This document shows, piece by piece, positions 36,601 to 48,100 of a stretch of 64,000 bases of DNA. Every line of letters starts with the position of its first letter. The stretch's first letter is position 1. Origin of the DNA: Antedon mediterranea (taxonomy: Eukaryota > Echinodermata > Crinoidea > Comatulida > Antedonidae); contig NC_092671.1 of NCBI RefSeq assembly GCF_964355755.1, positions 11,357,001 through 11,421,000 on the forward strand. Direction: 5' to 3'. Both the position numbers and the translations under genes were made by a program. The notes under the pieces are model-generated. The model made no database searches and was not told the DNA's origin. It worked only from the letters and a program-made list of their open reading frames with translations.

Positions 36601-39600
36601 ACGTTGAACGATTCGTACAAAGGGATACCGCCAGACAAGTGCGAACCTAGCTATTGTTTAGTAGTAAGTTAGATCGCTGGCAATAATGAGTGCATATAAA
36701 GTGCATAATATCACATTGACGTACTCTCTCACGGTCAATGAAACGTCGCGGTTTTCTAGGCGCTGAAGCTAGCTACGAAGTGAACGCGAACGCTTTTTAC
36801 TGTATATTATATTCCCCGACAAAAAGTACCCGTGTTTCCTTCGGTAACCGTCGGTAAACTTCGCCTGGAAAATAACTACATTACACATTTTGGTCCCTGG
36901 ATGGAACTTGATATCACGCGTCTCGACCCAACGTTGAACGATTCGTACAAAGGGATACCGCCAGACAAGTGCGTACCTAGCTAATGTTTAGTAGTAAGTT
37001 AGATCGCTGGCAATAAATGAATGCATAAAAGTGCATAATAGCCCTCTGACGTACTCTCACGTACGGTGGCCCACAACTGTCACGCACACTATATAAATCA
37101 TATTCACACAATTAAAGAAGAAATCACACAATTAAAGAAGAAATCACACAATTAAAGAAGGAATCGCATATAAACAAAAGAAAGCATGAAAATATAAAAC
37201 GAAATGCACAAATAAAGAAGAAACGCGCAATTAAAGAAGAGCTAAGCACAATTAAAGAAGTCCGCAGCAAATTCGAAAGCTCCTCGCACAATTAAAGAAG
37301 TCCGCAACAAATTCGAAAGCTCCTCCCACAATTAAAGAAGTTCGCAACAAAATCAAAAGCTCCTCGCACAATTAAAGAAGTCCGCAACAAATTCGAAAGT
37401 ACCTCGCACAATTAAAGAAGTTCGCAACAAATTCGAAAGCTCCTCACACAATTAAAGAAGTCCGCAACAAATTCGAAAGTACCTCGCACAATTAAAGTAC
37501 CGTAGTCCGTATGGAACGCCATCGCTGCCTCCGGCAGCAAAATCTAATTCTATTCGGCTCTTTTACCATTACGTTCGGCTCTTTTACCATTCGGCGCATT
37601 TCTATTCGGCCTTTTTACCATTACCTTCGGCTCTTTCAGCATTCGGCGCATTTCTATTTGGTCCATTTACCATTACGTTCGGCTCTTTCAGCATTCGGCT
37701 CTTTTTATTCGGCCCATTTACCATTACATTCGGCTCTTTCAGCATTCGGCTCTTTTTTATTCGGCCCATTTAACATTACGTTCGGCTCTTTTTGATTCGG
37801 CCCTTTTTTATTCGGCTCTTTCTGAATTACGTTGGGCTCTTTTTAAATCGGCATTTTTTTATATGGTGCAATTAAAATCTAACCTTTGACATGGGGTCAA
37901 ATGGAAGAAAATCAATGACTGGAAATGAGTCTATGAAAAGTTTACAAACATTTGATCATCATGGCGCCAACCATGAGTAGCCAACCGATTAAAGATGTGT
38001 TGAATAACCTAAAATTAATTCATCTTTTAACAAATTTTTAGAGAGAAAGGGTAAATTATTATTATTAAATGTTAGGCTGACACTAGGCTAGGCCTAGCTA
38101 GCCTAGGCCATGAATCAAACCTTTTCTCTCTCAAAATGGTCAATAAGGTTGGACAATTGCAAGTTTTCTAACTAACACATTAATCATGTCAATAAAATGA
38201 TTAGTTATATTGAAATAGCCTTCAAATTCATTTAATTCAACCAACAATCTACATGCTGCATCTATATGTTTTGTAAACTTTTCATAGACTCATTTCCAGC
38301 CGTTGATTTTCTTCCATTTGATCCCATGTAAAAGGTTAGAATTGAATTGCGCCGTATAAAAAAGGGCCAAATCAAAAAGAGCCGAACGTAATGCAGAAAG
38401 AGCCGAATAAAAAAGGGCCGAATTAAAAAGAGCCGAACGTAATGGTAAATGGGCCGAATAAAAAAGAGCCGAATGCTGAAAGAGCCGAACGTAATGGTAA
38501 ATGGGCCAAATAGAAATGCGCCGAATGCTGAAAGAGCCGAACGAAATGGTAAATGGGCCGAATAGAAATGCGCCGAATGCTAAAAGAGCCGAACGTAATG
38601 GTAAAAGAGCCGAATAGAATTAAAATTTGCTGCCGGAGGCAGCAATGGCGTTCCATACGGACTACTGTACTTTAATTGTGTGTGAAGTACTTTTGAATTT
38701 GTTGCGGAATTCTTTAATTGTGCGAGGAGCTTTCGAATTTGTTGCGGACTTCTTTAATTGTGCGAGGAGCTTTCGAATTTGTTGCGGACTTCTTTAATTG
38801 TGCTTAGCTCTTCTTTAATTGCGCGTTTCTTCTTTATTTGTGCATTTCGTTTTATATTTTCATGCTTTCTTTTGTTTATATGCGATTTCTTCTTTAATTG
38901 TGCGATTTCTTCTTTAATTGTGTGATTCCTTCTTTAATTGTGTAGTTCCTTCTTTAATTGTGTGATTCTGTGTTATAGTGTGCGTGACAGTTGTGGGCCA
39001 CCGTACTCACGGTCAATGGAACGTCGTGGTTTTCTAGGCGCTGAAGCTATATGAAGTGAACGCGAACGTTTTTTACTGTATATTATATTCCCCGACAAAA
39101 AGTACCCGTGTTCCCCGACATTGGGGGAGGGGGGCTAGGCTCCCCGACGAGGGGCTAGAGCCCCCGTAGCCCCCCCCCCCCCCCAATGGCGCCACCACTG
39201 GCATAATGTGCAAAAAAAAACAATATTATCTTTAATTCAACATTATATCTATTTAATGTTTTTATGGTTTTATTCATCTGTAAACCATAATCCTTCTTTC
39301 TTAAGATTTGTTCTACCTCTTGATGAACACAAAATAAACAATCTTACCTCAGACACAATAGTGGAATCATACCGTGATCGATCGAAAGCCCATCCATGTT
39401 CACAATCAATCAGTTCAGTCGTATCATTTGCATACATTCTACATTGTGTTTCGTTAATTAATAGTGTCCCCTCATCATCAGGTGGAAGACTCATGCTATC
39501 GTTTGTATTCCAGCAGTCACCGAGATAAAGCTCGCTACAATTAGCTTCATCTGGAGGCTTGCAATGGTGATCCATATTTCCACTGATAAACACCGTTGAT

Positions 39601-39707
39601 ATATTAGTAAACGAATTCAAAAATATAAGACAGCATATTGACAATGTCACCAGTTTGTGATAGAGACCATATTCACCAATGTATTTAAAGATGTTATCAA
39701 ACTTCAT
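30698..39707 (-). CDS. SLC22-like organic ion transporter, copy B
   Basis: The same ten-exon plan as copy A: 39707-39348, 34772-34669, 34296-34142, 33554-33386, 32943-32805, 32137-32049, 31867-31659, 31366-31252, 31062-30853 and 30764-30698. Every exon has exactly the length of its counterpart in A and no stop, giving 538 residues. It differs from A by scattered substitutions, for example NIFKY for NVFKY and a GG instead of SG change in exon 3. Intron 1 is swollen to 4.6 kb by a hAT-like element at 35676-39200. Whether splicing across that inverted-repeat-rich intron still works is unknown. The exon 8 donor is GC, as in A. Confidence 0.83.
34954..35038. repeat. Small foldback repeat in intron 1, copy B
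   Basis: Arms of about 30 bp (AAACCAAAATTAGTTACTGA then CCTGACTGACAGTTT) with a short loop, nearly perfect. Orthologous to the hairpins in introns 1 of A, C and D. Confidence 0.8.
36189..36638 (-). CDS. Unrecognised 149-codon frame inside the hAT-like element
   Basis: An open frame beginning MSGGIPLYESFNVGSRRVIS. It contains a CPVCHEFLTTRK segment that could suggest a zinc-binding pair, but no second CxxC is obvious. It overlaps the start of the 340-bp direct duplication. No transposase motif or RNaseH-like residues are evident. It may be a remnant exon of the element's own protein or a chance frame; I lean to chance. Confidence 0.2.
   Translation of the reverse strand: MSGGIPLYESFNVGSRRVISCSIQGPKCRCTVVIFQAKFTDGYVVYCVDVRYTTAKTNYVNCSYVHQFFKFTSNILYRGAPKINFSFITKQKNMPFSLSQHLIIAKLLHFQCPVCHEFLTTRKSRWYARIHLGGINLFPRLKKVYACVF
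36507..37060. repeat. Direct duplication, 340-bp unit, second copy split
   Basis: Copy 1 is 36507-36846. Copy 2 starts at 36847, runs to 37060, is interrupted by the foldback element (37061-39006) and continues at 39007-39110. Both copies contain TAACCGTC(A/G)GTAAACTTCG and TTGGTCCCTGGATGGAAC and end AAAAAGTACCCGTGTT. Copy 1 preserves the uninterrupted insertion site (CTCTCACGGTCAATG at about 36726-36740). Confidence 0.85.
37061..39006. mobile_element. Foldback (long inverted repeat) element, 1.9 kb
   Basis: The left arm (37061-about 37945) and right arm (about 38264-39006) are reverse complements, starting GTACGGTGGCCCACAACTGT and ending with its complement CCACCGTAC. Each arm holds tandem sub-repeats: CACAATTAAAGAAG plus TCCGCAACAAATTCGAAAGC units, then GGCTCTTTCAGCATTCGG units. 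The arms differ in unit number (about 885 versus 743 bp). The spacer of about 320 bp is non-coding. TCAC flanks both ends (37057-37060, 39007-39010). Open frames in the arms are products of the sub-repeats. A Foldback/Galileo-type architecture. Confidence 0.88.
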
Positions 39708-39714
39708 AGTGTGG

Positions 39715-40002
39715 TACTGGCAGTATACTTATCCAACAACCAAACCTGACGCTACTGATCCATTGATAGGATTGGTTCTATTGTGTGTAGGCTACAGTTG
39801 TTACAAATTAACATAGCACAAGACCATTTATATAGAATACCTTTAAATGCATCAGCGCGCAATTATTGTGTTTCTAGTTTGGTACTTATTCAACAACCAA
39901 ACCTGACACTACTGATCCCTGGATAGGATTGGTTCTATTGTGTGTAGGCTACAATTGTTACAAATTAACATAGCACAAGACCATATATAGAATACCTTTA
40001 AA
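39715..40002. repeat. Duplicated 5' flank of transporter B
   Basis: A segment with TTATCCAACAACCAAACCTG, TTGATAGGATTGGTTCTATT and GTGTGTAGGCTACARTTGTT lies just upstream of the B start codon (39715-39845). It recurs at about 39881-40000. The likely promoter and 5' leader region is therefore duplicated in tandem. The second copy is cut by a hAT-like end at 40003. Confidence 0.7.
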
Positions 40003-40222
40003 CAGTGGCGTATCCAGTAGGGGGGGCCGGGCCCCCCTGATTTCGTTTCCGTCGGCACATCATCGCGGCCGTCGGCAAACAAAGGTGCCGGGGAAAAAAA
40101 TAAACTATTTATTCTGACAATAATTGAACTGTAAACATAATTCTTTTGAGTGTTTGTTTATTTATATATCATATCATCATTGATCCCTTCAGATCAACTA
40201 TTTTTTATTTTCATTACATCTA
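40003..40222. mobile_element. hAT-like terminal fragment at a deletion junction
   Basis: It begins CAGTGGCGTATCCAGTAGGG, a typical hAT-type end, followed by a G/C-rich then AT-rich subterminal region. No opposite end is present. At about 40222 the sequence passes directly into intron 4 of transporter copy C. The remaining element and exons 5-10 of copy C are missing, so a deletion probably removed both. Confidence 0.6.
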
Positions 40223-40585
40223 ATAATACCAACATTGTTTGACCATAATTATTTTTTTAATGTTTATAGGAAATTGTTACCATAAAAGCAAATAAATTCA
40301 CAGAGCTAATAATCACATGATGCTTCCTAAACAAAGTCTTAAGTTTTTTTTTAGTAGAGTTGGGTTTTTTATTTGTCATAAGAAAAAAACCTGACAATTT
40401 ACACGATTTGACCCTAATGTACGATCAATATACAAGTTAGGCTACAACTACATGTTACAACAGCTAATTATATTTCCTGTGTACATTCATTTAAAGATAA
40501 CATGTAATATATCAATTCACAATTACTCTTTACATGTTTTCCGTTTTTAATTTATAAAATACAATTATAATACAATCGTTCTTAC

Positions 40586-43500
40586 AAGTAAAGCAACAGC
40601 AGAGGGGAAAGGGAAATGCTGAAAGTCAAGAAAAGCTTGTCCCATGATCTAATGAAATAAGCAATCGGAGCTAACATCATTATGCCAAAGCACCAATAGA
40701 TCATGACAATGATAGACACCATGGCTCTTCTTGATGGAGGAACTAATTCCGTGACTGAAAATAATAACAGAGAAAAAAAACAATATTTTAATACAAATTG
40801 TCTGTATTACTATCAGGACAGTCGGACCGACAGAAAATATATTGGAAATGTTCATTGTATGCCCGTGACAAACAGTTATCTCATCAAAATATTATTATTT
40901 AGCTTAAAAGGTCTGGGCATTACCGAGAAATTGTATTATGTTGTTTTTATCAGGCATGCTACTGTAGTAGGGACATTAGAACTGCGACGATCAACCTCTA
41001 AGGTCTAGGCATACCAACCTCTAGGGCCTAGGCATACCAACCTCTAGGGCCTAGGCATACCAACCTCTAGGGCCTAGGTATACCAACCTCTAGGGCCTAG
41101 GAGGCATACCAACCTCTAGGGCCTAGGCATACCAACCTCTAGGGCCTAGGCATACCAACCTCTAGGGCCTAGGCATACCAACCTCTAGGGCCAAGGCATA
41201 CCAACCTCTAGGGCCTAGGCATACCAACCTCTAGGGCCTAGCTAGGCATACCAACCTCTAAGGCCTAGGCATACCAACCTCTAAGGCCTAGGCATACCAA
41301 CCTCTAGGGCCTAGGCATACCAACCTCTAGGGCCTAGACATACCAACCTCTAGGGCCTAGGCATACCAACCTCTAGGGCCTAGGCATACCAACCTCTAGG
41401 GGGTCTAGGCATACCAACCTCTAGGGCCTAGGCATACCAACCTCTAGGGCCTAGGCATACCAACCTCTAGGGCCTAGGCATACCAACATCTAAGGCCTAG
41501 GCATACCAACCTCTAGGGCCTAGGCATACCAACCTCTAGGGCCTAGGCATACCAACCTCTAGGGCCTAGGCATACCAACCTCTAGGGCCTAGGCATACCA
41601 ACCTCTAGGGCCTAGGCATACCAACCTCTAGGGCCTAGGCATACCAACCTCTAGGGCCTAGGCATACCAACCTCTAGGGCCTAGGCATACCGTGCCGTTT
41701 TTCGTGCCATGTCCCTACATGCACACAATGGCGTAAATCGAAAGCTCCTTAATTATGTCGTCCTAATAATTCTTTTTTCTGTCTGAAGTCTCAATATTGA
41801 GGAGATTTTACGTGAATGTTGGTACACTGTGCAGTATTACCTATCTTCAGATCTGAATACACCATTTTAATTGTATTTTTTAAGTTGGTCAACGGTGTAA
41901 AAAAAGAATTTTAATGTTATTAAAATATTATCCTACCGTATGTGAAGACCGAAACATTTAACCCAATATCAGATATTCCGCTCAGGAAGCGGAAACTCAC
42001 ATACATCACATATGATTTCGACAGACTGCATAACATCGTGAATGATAAAGTCAGTGCAAGGCCTAAAAACGCTCCTTTTCTTCTTCCTAGACTAACAATT
42101 GAGATTTATAAAATGTGAGTAGTGTAACGAAATGAATGAATAAGAATTTAAAAGTTTAAATTTAAACTACAATCAAACATGGATTAAGGAATAGATCTAT
42201 AGAATCTATTCATTAATCCATGACTCAAAATCGGATATAATTAGGAACCTTGCGGAAAATCGCGAAGACCATTATTTTAACAAGAGCAATCAGAAAGCTG
42301 CAACCTCCACCAGGAGTAACAAGTATCAAGAATCGTGATAAACATTCTTCTTGTATAGTTACGGCCTAAAATTAGTAAAATAATAAAAAGTGGTCTAGAA
42401 TTGTTATCCTAGTCCAGAATGCCTCCAATATTTAATACTAATAATAATATTGATACTATTATGAAGGTACCGAAATCTTTCATTTATTTAAAACTTACAA
42501 ATCACAAAGAAGTCCGAATAGAATAGAACCAACAAAGAAGCCTGCTAGGTACAACGATGACGCCAAGGACACCAAATAACTGTCTTCACATACCAGGTCA
42601 AACTACCAAAATATAATGCATATTATATAAATATTTATTGTTCACACTAATAAGGCATTGTTGTGATGTTTTGGAACAACTCCTGAAATATAGGTAACAA
42701 TGATTTTAGAATGATTGGAAAATGTTCATCTGGTTTGAAGATACGATATTTTAAAAATCTATTTTGACAAACCAAAATTAGTTACTGACCTGACTGACAG
42801 TTTCAATGTTCCTTTCTCGAGTCAGGTCAGTAACTCCTTTTGGTTTATCAAAATAGATTTTTTTAATGATTATAATAAATAAATAATTATTCAGTCTATT
42901 TCAATATATACATAAAAAAACAGACATTCAGGATTAACATAAATATATTATAGCTGTTATTTCAAAAAGTCAATCAAGTACTCTCCCTTTTTCTGTGGCA
43001 ATCGTTTGGAATCACTAGTGCTCGCTCATATACGAGGGAAGAGTTAATTTCACTCTTCCCTGCACATACAAATGTTTTTTACAAAAGTATTCACCACGAG
43101 CTAAACTTTACTGTTCATATACACAATGGCAGTTTTGAATATAAGGTACTCCAACGCAACCGTTTCTAAAATCTAAAACTAATCTCTATTTTGTTTTATA
43201 ATAATTATTATTTAACACAATAGAGCATGCATTAGGGGAGACACAGTGACTTCAACCAGTCTATAAATACCAATGTTTATAGACTGTTAATAACTTATCA
43301 GTGTGTATATTAATACATACGCCATATGGGTTAGTATGTTATTTCTAAGTTTGTTTTTCGACCAGCATAATGATAATACAATAACAAACAAACCAAATAA
43401 TAACAATGTTGACATTTTAACTTTATTATCATTTATATTTACAATTCAACATTATATCTATTTAAAGTATTTATGGTGTTTTTTATCCATAAAAACCATA

Positions 43501-43918
43501 ATCCTCCTTTCTTGAGTTTTGTTCTACCTCTTGATGAACACAAAATAAACAATCTTACCTCAGACACAATAGTGGAATCATACCGTGATCGATCGTAAGC
43601 CCATCCATGTTCACAATCAATCGGTTCAGTCGTATCATTTGCATACATTCTACATTGTGTTTCGTTAATTAATAGTGTCCCCTCATCATCAGGTGGAAGA
43701 CTCATGCTATCGTTTGTATTCCAGCAGTCACCGAGATAAAGCTCGCTACAATTAGCTTCATCTGGAGGCTTGCAATGGTGATCCATATTTCCACTGATAA
43801 ACACGGTTGATATATTAGTAAACGAATTCAAAAATATAAGACAGCATATTGACAATGTCACCAGTTTGTGATAGAGACCATATTCACCAATGTATTTAAA
43901 GACGTTATCAAACTTCAT
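40586..43918 (-). pseudogene. SLC22-like transporter copy C, only exons 1-4 present
   Basis: Exons 43918-43559, 42602-42499, 42091-41937 and 40754-40586 match exons 1-4 of the other copies in length, phase and splice sites and contain no stop. Intron 4 sequence continues to about 40222, then the homology ends at a hAT-like fragment. Exons 5-10 are absent. The next sequence leftward is the upstream flank of copy B, so no downstream exons are available in order. The product could at best be the first third of a transporter (262 codons), with no second six-helix bundle. Most like copy A in exons and introns. Confidence 0.85.
40986..41690. repeat. 23-bp minisatellite, about 30 copies, intron 3 of copy C
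   Basis: The unit is CATACCAACCTCTAGGGCCTAGG with small variants (AAGGCC, GGGTCTAGG, an extra GAGG). It contains the palindrome-like core CTAGGGCCTAGG. The orthologous sites in A (27205-27230), B (33788-33815) and D (48043-48070) each have a single unit. The expansion is therefore private to copy C and younger than the gene duplication. Confidence 0.93.
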
Positions 43919-44110
43919 AGTATTATTAGATTGGTACCTATTCAACAACCAATCCTGACGCTACTGATCCCTGGATAGGGTTTGTTCTATTGTGTGTAGA
44001 CTATAGTTGTTACAAATGTTAGTTATTAAAATATTAACACAAGTCTAAATGCATCACCGCGCAATCCCTCTTTCAAGTTTAACTTAACTTTAACTATTGT
44101 ACTATTTTTT

Positions 44111-44550
44111 GAAAACAAATGCTCCTGCGGGTCCCATGGACTCAACACCGCACAGATGATAGCATAAGAGAGGAGCTTGGTGTATCAAATGATTGGTTGC
44201 TGCAGTATGTTAAAAAGCAGAAATTGTGCTATTTTGGTCACATTAAGCGGAAAGATGGAATGGAGAAGACAGTGTTGGAGGTTTATATTACAGGGAAGAG
44301 AAGAAGAGGAAGACCAAGATGCAAATGGAAAAGTTAAGTCGAAGGTGCTCTCCAGATGGAATGCCATCCTGAGATGAGTAGTAGTAATTTTGTTTATTTT
44401 ATTTATTTCATTTATATGTAATTTACTTTCTATGGACCAGAGTTTCCAAAATAAAAGATTGAATGAATGAATGGAAAGAACTATAACAGATGTGTTTGAC
44501 TCTATGGAGCAAGCAAGTAGGATGACAGAAGACAGGCGATGGTTTCAGAA
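44111..44550 (+). mobile_element. LINE reverse-transcriptase fragment, upstream of copy C
   Basis: A nearly identical copy of the fragment at 29690-30130, including the AT-rich tail ending GATTGAATGAATGAATGG. Relative to the copy upstream of A it keeps an extra ACAGTGTTGGA-like segment near 44270. Its presence at the same position upstream of A and C shows it inserted before the two-gene block was duplicated. Confidence 0.75.
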
Positions 44551-45130
44551 TACTGTTAGAGAAGCTTTCTTTTTTTTCGCGTGTGAAATTTTCCTCTTGA
44601 GGATGAAGTCTTTCTCATGATTGTTGTCCGTGCTTAAAAAATGCCTAATGCAAAAGCTTTCGATAATTTAGAGCTCACTTGTAATCAAGCTATATACATA
44701 TTATATGAAATCATAAATCATGAAAATAAACAATGCTGATACTTCTGTTTTTCGTGATCATTACATCACACATCGTGCCCAGCAGACTCTAACCCCGATA
44801 TTTATTCTGTAGAATAGATATGTTCGAAATGGATCACACCATTTAGTTTGTCGTTAAAGTTAGACTGAAAGATGAACTAAATTTCGTTTCGGAAAAGACA
44901 TAAATGTAAACCTATAGTAGGTTATTTTTTAATTAGCTATAATATGTACAACATGTTACTGCTATTTGACATATTCCCTTCTATACATAAATGTTTTGAA
45001 CACATTGCTTAGTTTCACGGCCATTTAAATATCTAGATACAACCCAAACCCAAACGAAATTAACTAAAGCTGGCATGAGAACCAATATAACGATATAATC
45101 ACTATTTCAAATTGCAACATTTTTTTATTC

Positions 45131-48100
45131 TTAAGTATTGGCTGCTCCTTGCATCTGAAGACTTTCAAAATCTGTATTCCCTCTTATGTTGTTTTTCCTG
45201 TAATAATAAAACAAGAATATAAGTTACACGGTGTCATCGGTAATCGGAAATAAGTTTAAAGGTAAAAGTAAAGTACTGCTTTTACCTTGTAATCATTTCC
45301 GCTTCTTCTATAGTCTGCGGCAGTGGCACATTTAAAGTTTCCGGCAAAAGAAGTGCCACCAGTCCAGAAGTCACTGACGTAAAACTGAACGCCACCAGCG
45401 GCAGAGGTGCCCATATTTTTTCGAGGAAAAGAATCTGAGGGGCAAGCATTCCAGCCACTCGTGAAAAGATGGAGCATATTCCTAAACCGGTGCTCCTGTA
45501 AACACATAAAATTACGTTGTAAATGTCACATGTATTGACACAATGTGCACCAAAAGAACGGGTGCTGTGTGTTTTTTCGGAAAACCAATCATTTTACAAA
45601 GACCAGACAACATTCAGGAACATTAATATTATTGTACGAACTTAGTATATTATTGCTTGTGAAAATAAATGTATTTAACTTGCCTAATATTCGTTGGAAA
45701 AAGTTCAACAGTATATATATAAACAATTCCAAATGCAGATGTAATGAAAAACTTGCCAATCATTGCTAAAGATGTTCTGAAAGCCACGAGTGTTACCGCT
45801 GAAAGTGTACAAACATGATTATTATTACTCTAAATAAATGGCTTTATAAAAGCAACACGTTGCTAAAAAAATTGAAAATTCGAATCGACCTGAAAAATAC
45901 ATTGTTAAATTACCTTAGTAATATTTGTAGTATAATAAAAAGGTGGAATTCTGATTGTCGATATATAATATATATAATAAATAGTACCGTATGCTCGATT
46001 ATAATCCTAATTTAGGCTAAATTCGGACACTATTTGGTGGTGGTACGTGACTTTCAATAGAGCATGCATCAATGTTGAACTAATCTAGACTTACGAATCC
46101 AAATATTGATGAAACAAGCAACACCACCAGCAACAAGGGTACCTGCTAGTGAACATCGTCTGCCCAGCATCTGAATAAAGAACCAAGTGAACAGGTAGGC
46201 CAACAACTCTGTAACACCACCTAAGAAAGTTCCAATGTATACGTCGACGTTTAGACCCTCAACACCATACGTCAAGCCATAGTAGGCAAGGTTAACGGCA
46301 AACCTATTTTAAACATTAGTTTAAGCAACATTTAGTTTTAGTTGGAATCTATCAAAAACATATCTCTGATATGGCTGTAATGACATGGCATTACACTTTT
46401 ACCTTTTTTACTTTTTCGGTCACAGAGTTTTAGAGCGGAAAATAGTTTTAATACACAAATAAACAAGAAATATGTCGTACCAACTATATGTGATGTAAAC
46501 AGTTTTTCTTCTCATCTCTGGATATCGAAGTATAATCAACGGACTAGTCTTGGTACTTTCACTTGAATCCTATAATAAAAATTCATGCGTTTTACGTCAC
46601 ATTTTGTTTTATTAACTTTCTTTTATTCAATTAAAGATGTATTGTCCCAAAAACATGAAAAATAAAATTAGACTTTGAATAGATTATTTTGTAGTTTTAA
46701 TAACGTTTTCGTAGAAAACAAACTGACAAAGTTAATGTTTTCACTTATAAAATGACAAAATAAATGGTTAAATTCAACCAAAAACGTATTGGCAGCCAAT
46801 TTGATTAATGTTTGCTTTAAGCTACAATTTTTTAGGTAAATACATTTTTTCGATTACATATTTTGGTATAAGTGGATAACTATTCGGTATTAATGTCACC
46901 TATTATCCACTTATACCAAAAATGGCATATTCAAAAACAAAATGTTAAGAATTCATTTTTCAGGGTGGTGGGTGGCGGTGTCAATACATCTTTAAAAACA
47001 TATAGAATTAGTATTACGATGACATTTTGCCAGCGAAATAAATATTTCAACTTACACATCCAACTTCTAAATTGGCCAATATGTCATCTGGTAAATCTCC
47101 AACTTTATTTCTTTTTGCAATTTTTTGAATAACAAGCTTTGCTTCTTCAGTTCTCCCCTTGGCAAGAAGCCAGCGAGGTGACTCTGGAATAAAACTGTAA
47201 AAACGATCAAACTAATTTAGAAATTAATTACTAGATTACCTACAATCCACCGAAACATATAACATAAAAATATTATAAGACCAACTTTGCTTGACCATAC
47301 TTATTGTTTAAATATCTATAAAAAAATTGTTACCATATGCGAATTAATTCACAGAGCTAATATTCACATGATGCTCCCAAAACAAAGTCTTAAGTTTTTA
47401 GGAGTGGAGTTCTTTTTTTTGATTGTCATAAGAAAAAAAAGTGACACTTTACACGATTTGAACAGTATGACCCTACTGTACGATCAATATACAAGGCTAC
47501 AACTAAACTTTACAATAGCTAATTATATTTCCTGTGTACATTCATTTAAGGAACATATGTAATATATCAATTCACAAATTACACTTTACATGCTTTCTGT
47601 TTTTAATTTATAAAAGTACACTTATAATACATTGGTTCTTACAAGTAAAGCAACAGCAGAGGGGAAAGGGAAATGCTGAAAGTCATGAGAAGCTTGTCCC
47701 ATGATCTAATGAAATAAGCAATCAGAGCTAACATCATTATGCCAAAGCACCAATAGATCGTCACAATGGTAGACATCATGGCTCTTCTTGATGGAGCAAC
47801 TACTTCCGTAACTGAAAATAATAACAGAGAAAAAACAATATTTAAATACAAATTGTCTGTATGGTATTAAATTATCGGGACAGTCTACGAAATATATTGG
47901 AAATGTTTATTGTATGCCCGTGACGAACAGTTATCTCATCAAAATATTATTATTCAGCTTAAAAAGTCAGGACATTTACCGGGTACTTATACAGGGTGTT
48001 TTTATAAGGCATGGTACTGTAGTAGGGACCTTAGAATTGCGACGACCAACCTATAGGGCCTACGCATACCGTGCCGTTTTCGTCCCTTGTACCTGCATGC

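Larger units (their letters stand above)
35676..39200. mobile_element. hAT-like element, 3.5 kb, 8-bp target duplication
   Basis: The left end CAGGAGTGGCGCCA and the right end TGGCGCCACCACTG are imperfect inverted repeats. The flanks GCATAATG (35668-35675 and 39201-39208) are identical. An 8-bp duplication and CAG..CTG termini fit the hAT superfamily. The homologous intron of copy D carries a single GCATAATG with no insert (49854-49861), so it serves as the empty site. Inside are three diverged tandem units (about 35930-36190, each with a TAGAG..GGTC motif), a 340-bp direct duplication and a foldback element. No transposase is recognised. Confidence 0.85.

Noticed and set aside
37511-38656. 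Two frames with repeated FGSF/RRIS-like peptides
   Set aside because: Mirror-image products of the sub-repeats in the foldback arms.
40986-41690. CRISPR-like array
   Set aside because: Head-to-tail 23-bp units without spacers inside a gene intron.
40586-43918. Copy C splicing onto exons 5-10 of copy B
   Set aside because: Exon 1 and the promoter of B lie in between, and no evidence supports trans-unit splicing; left as a truncated gene.
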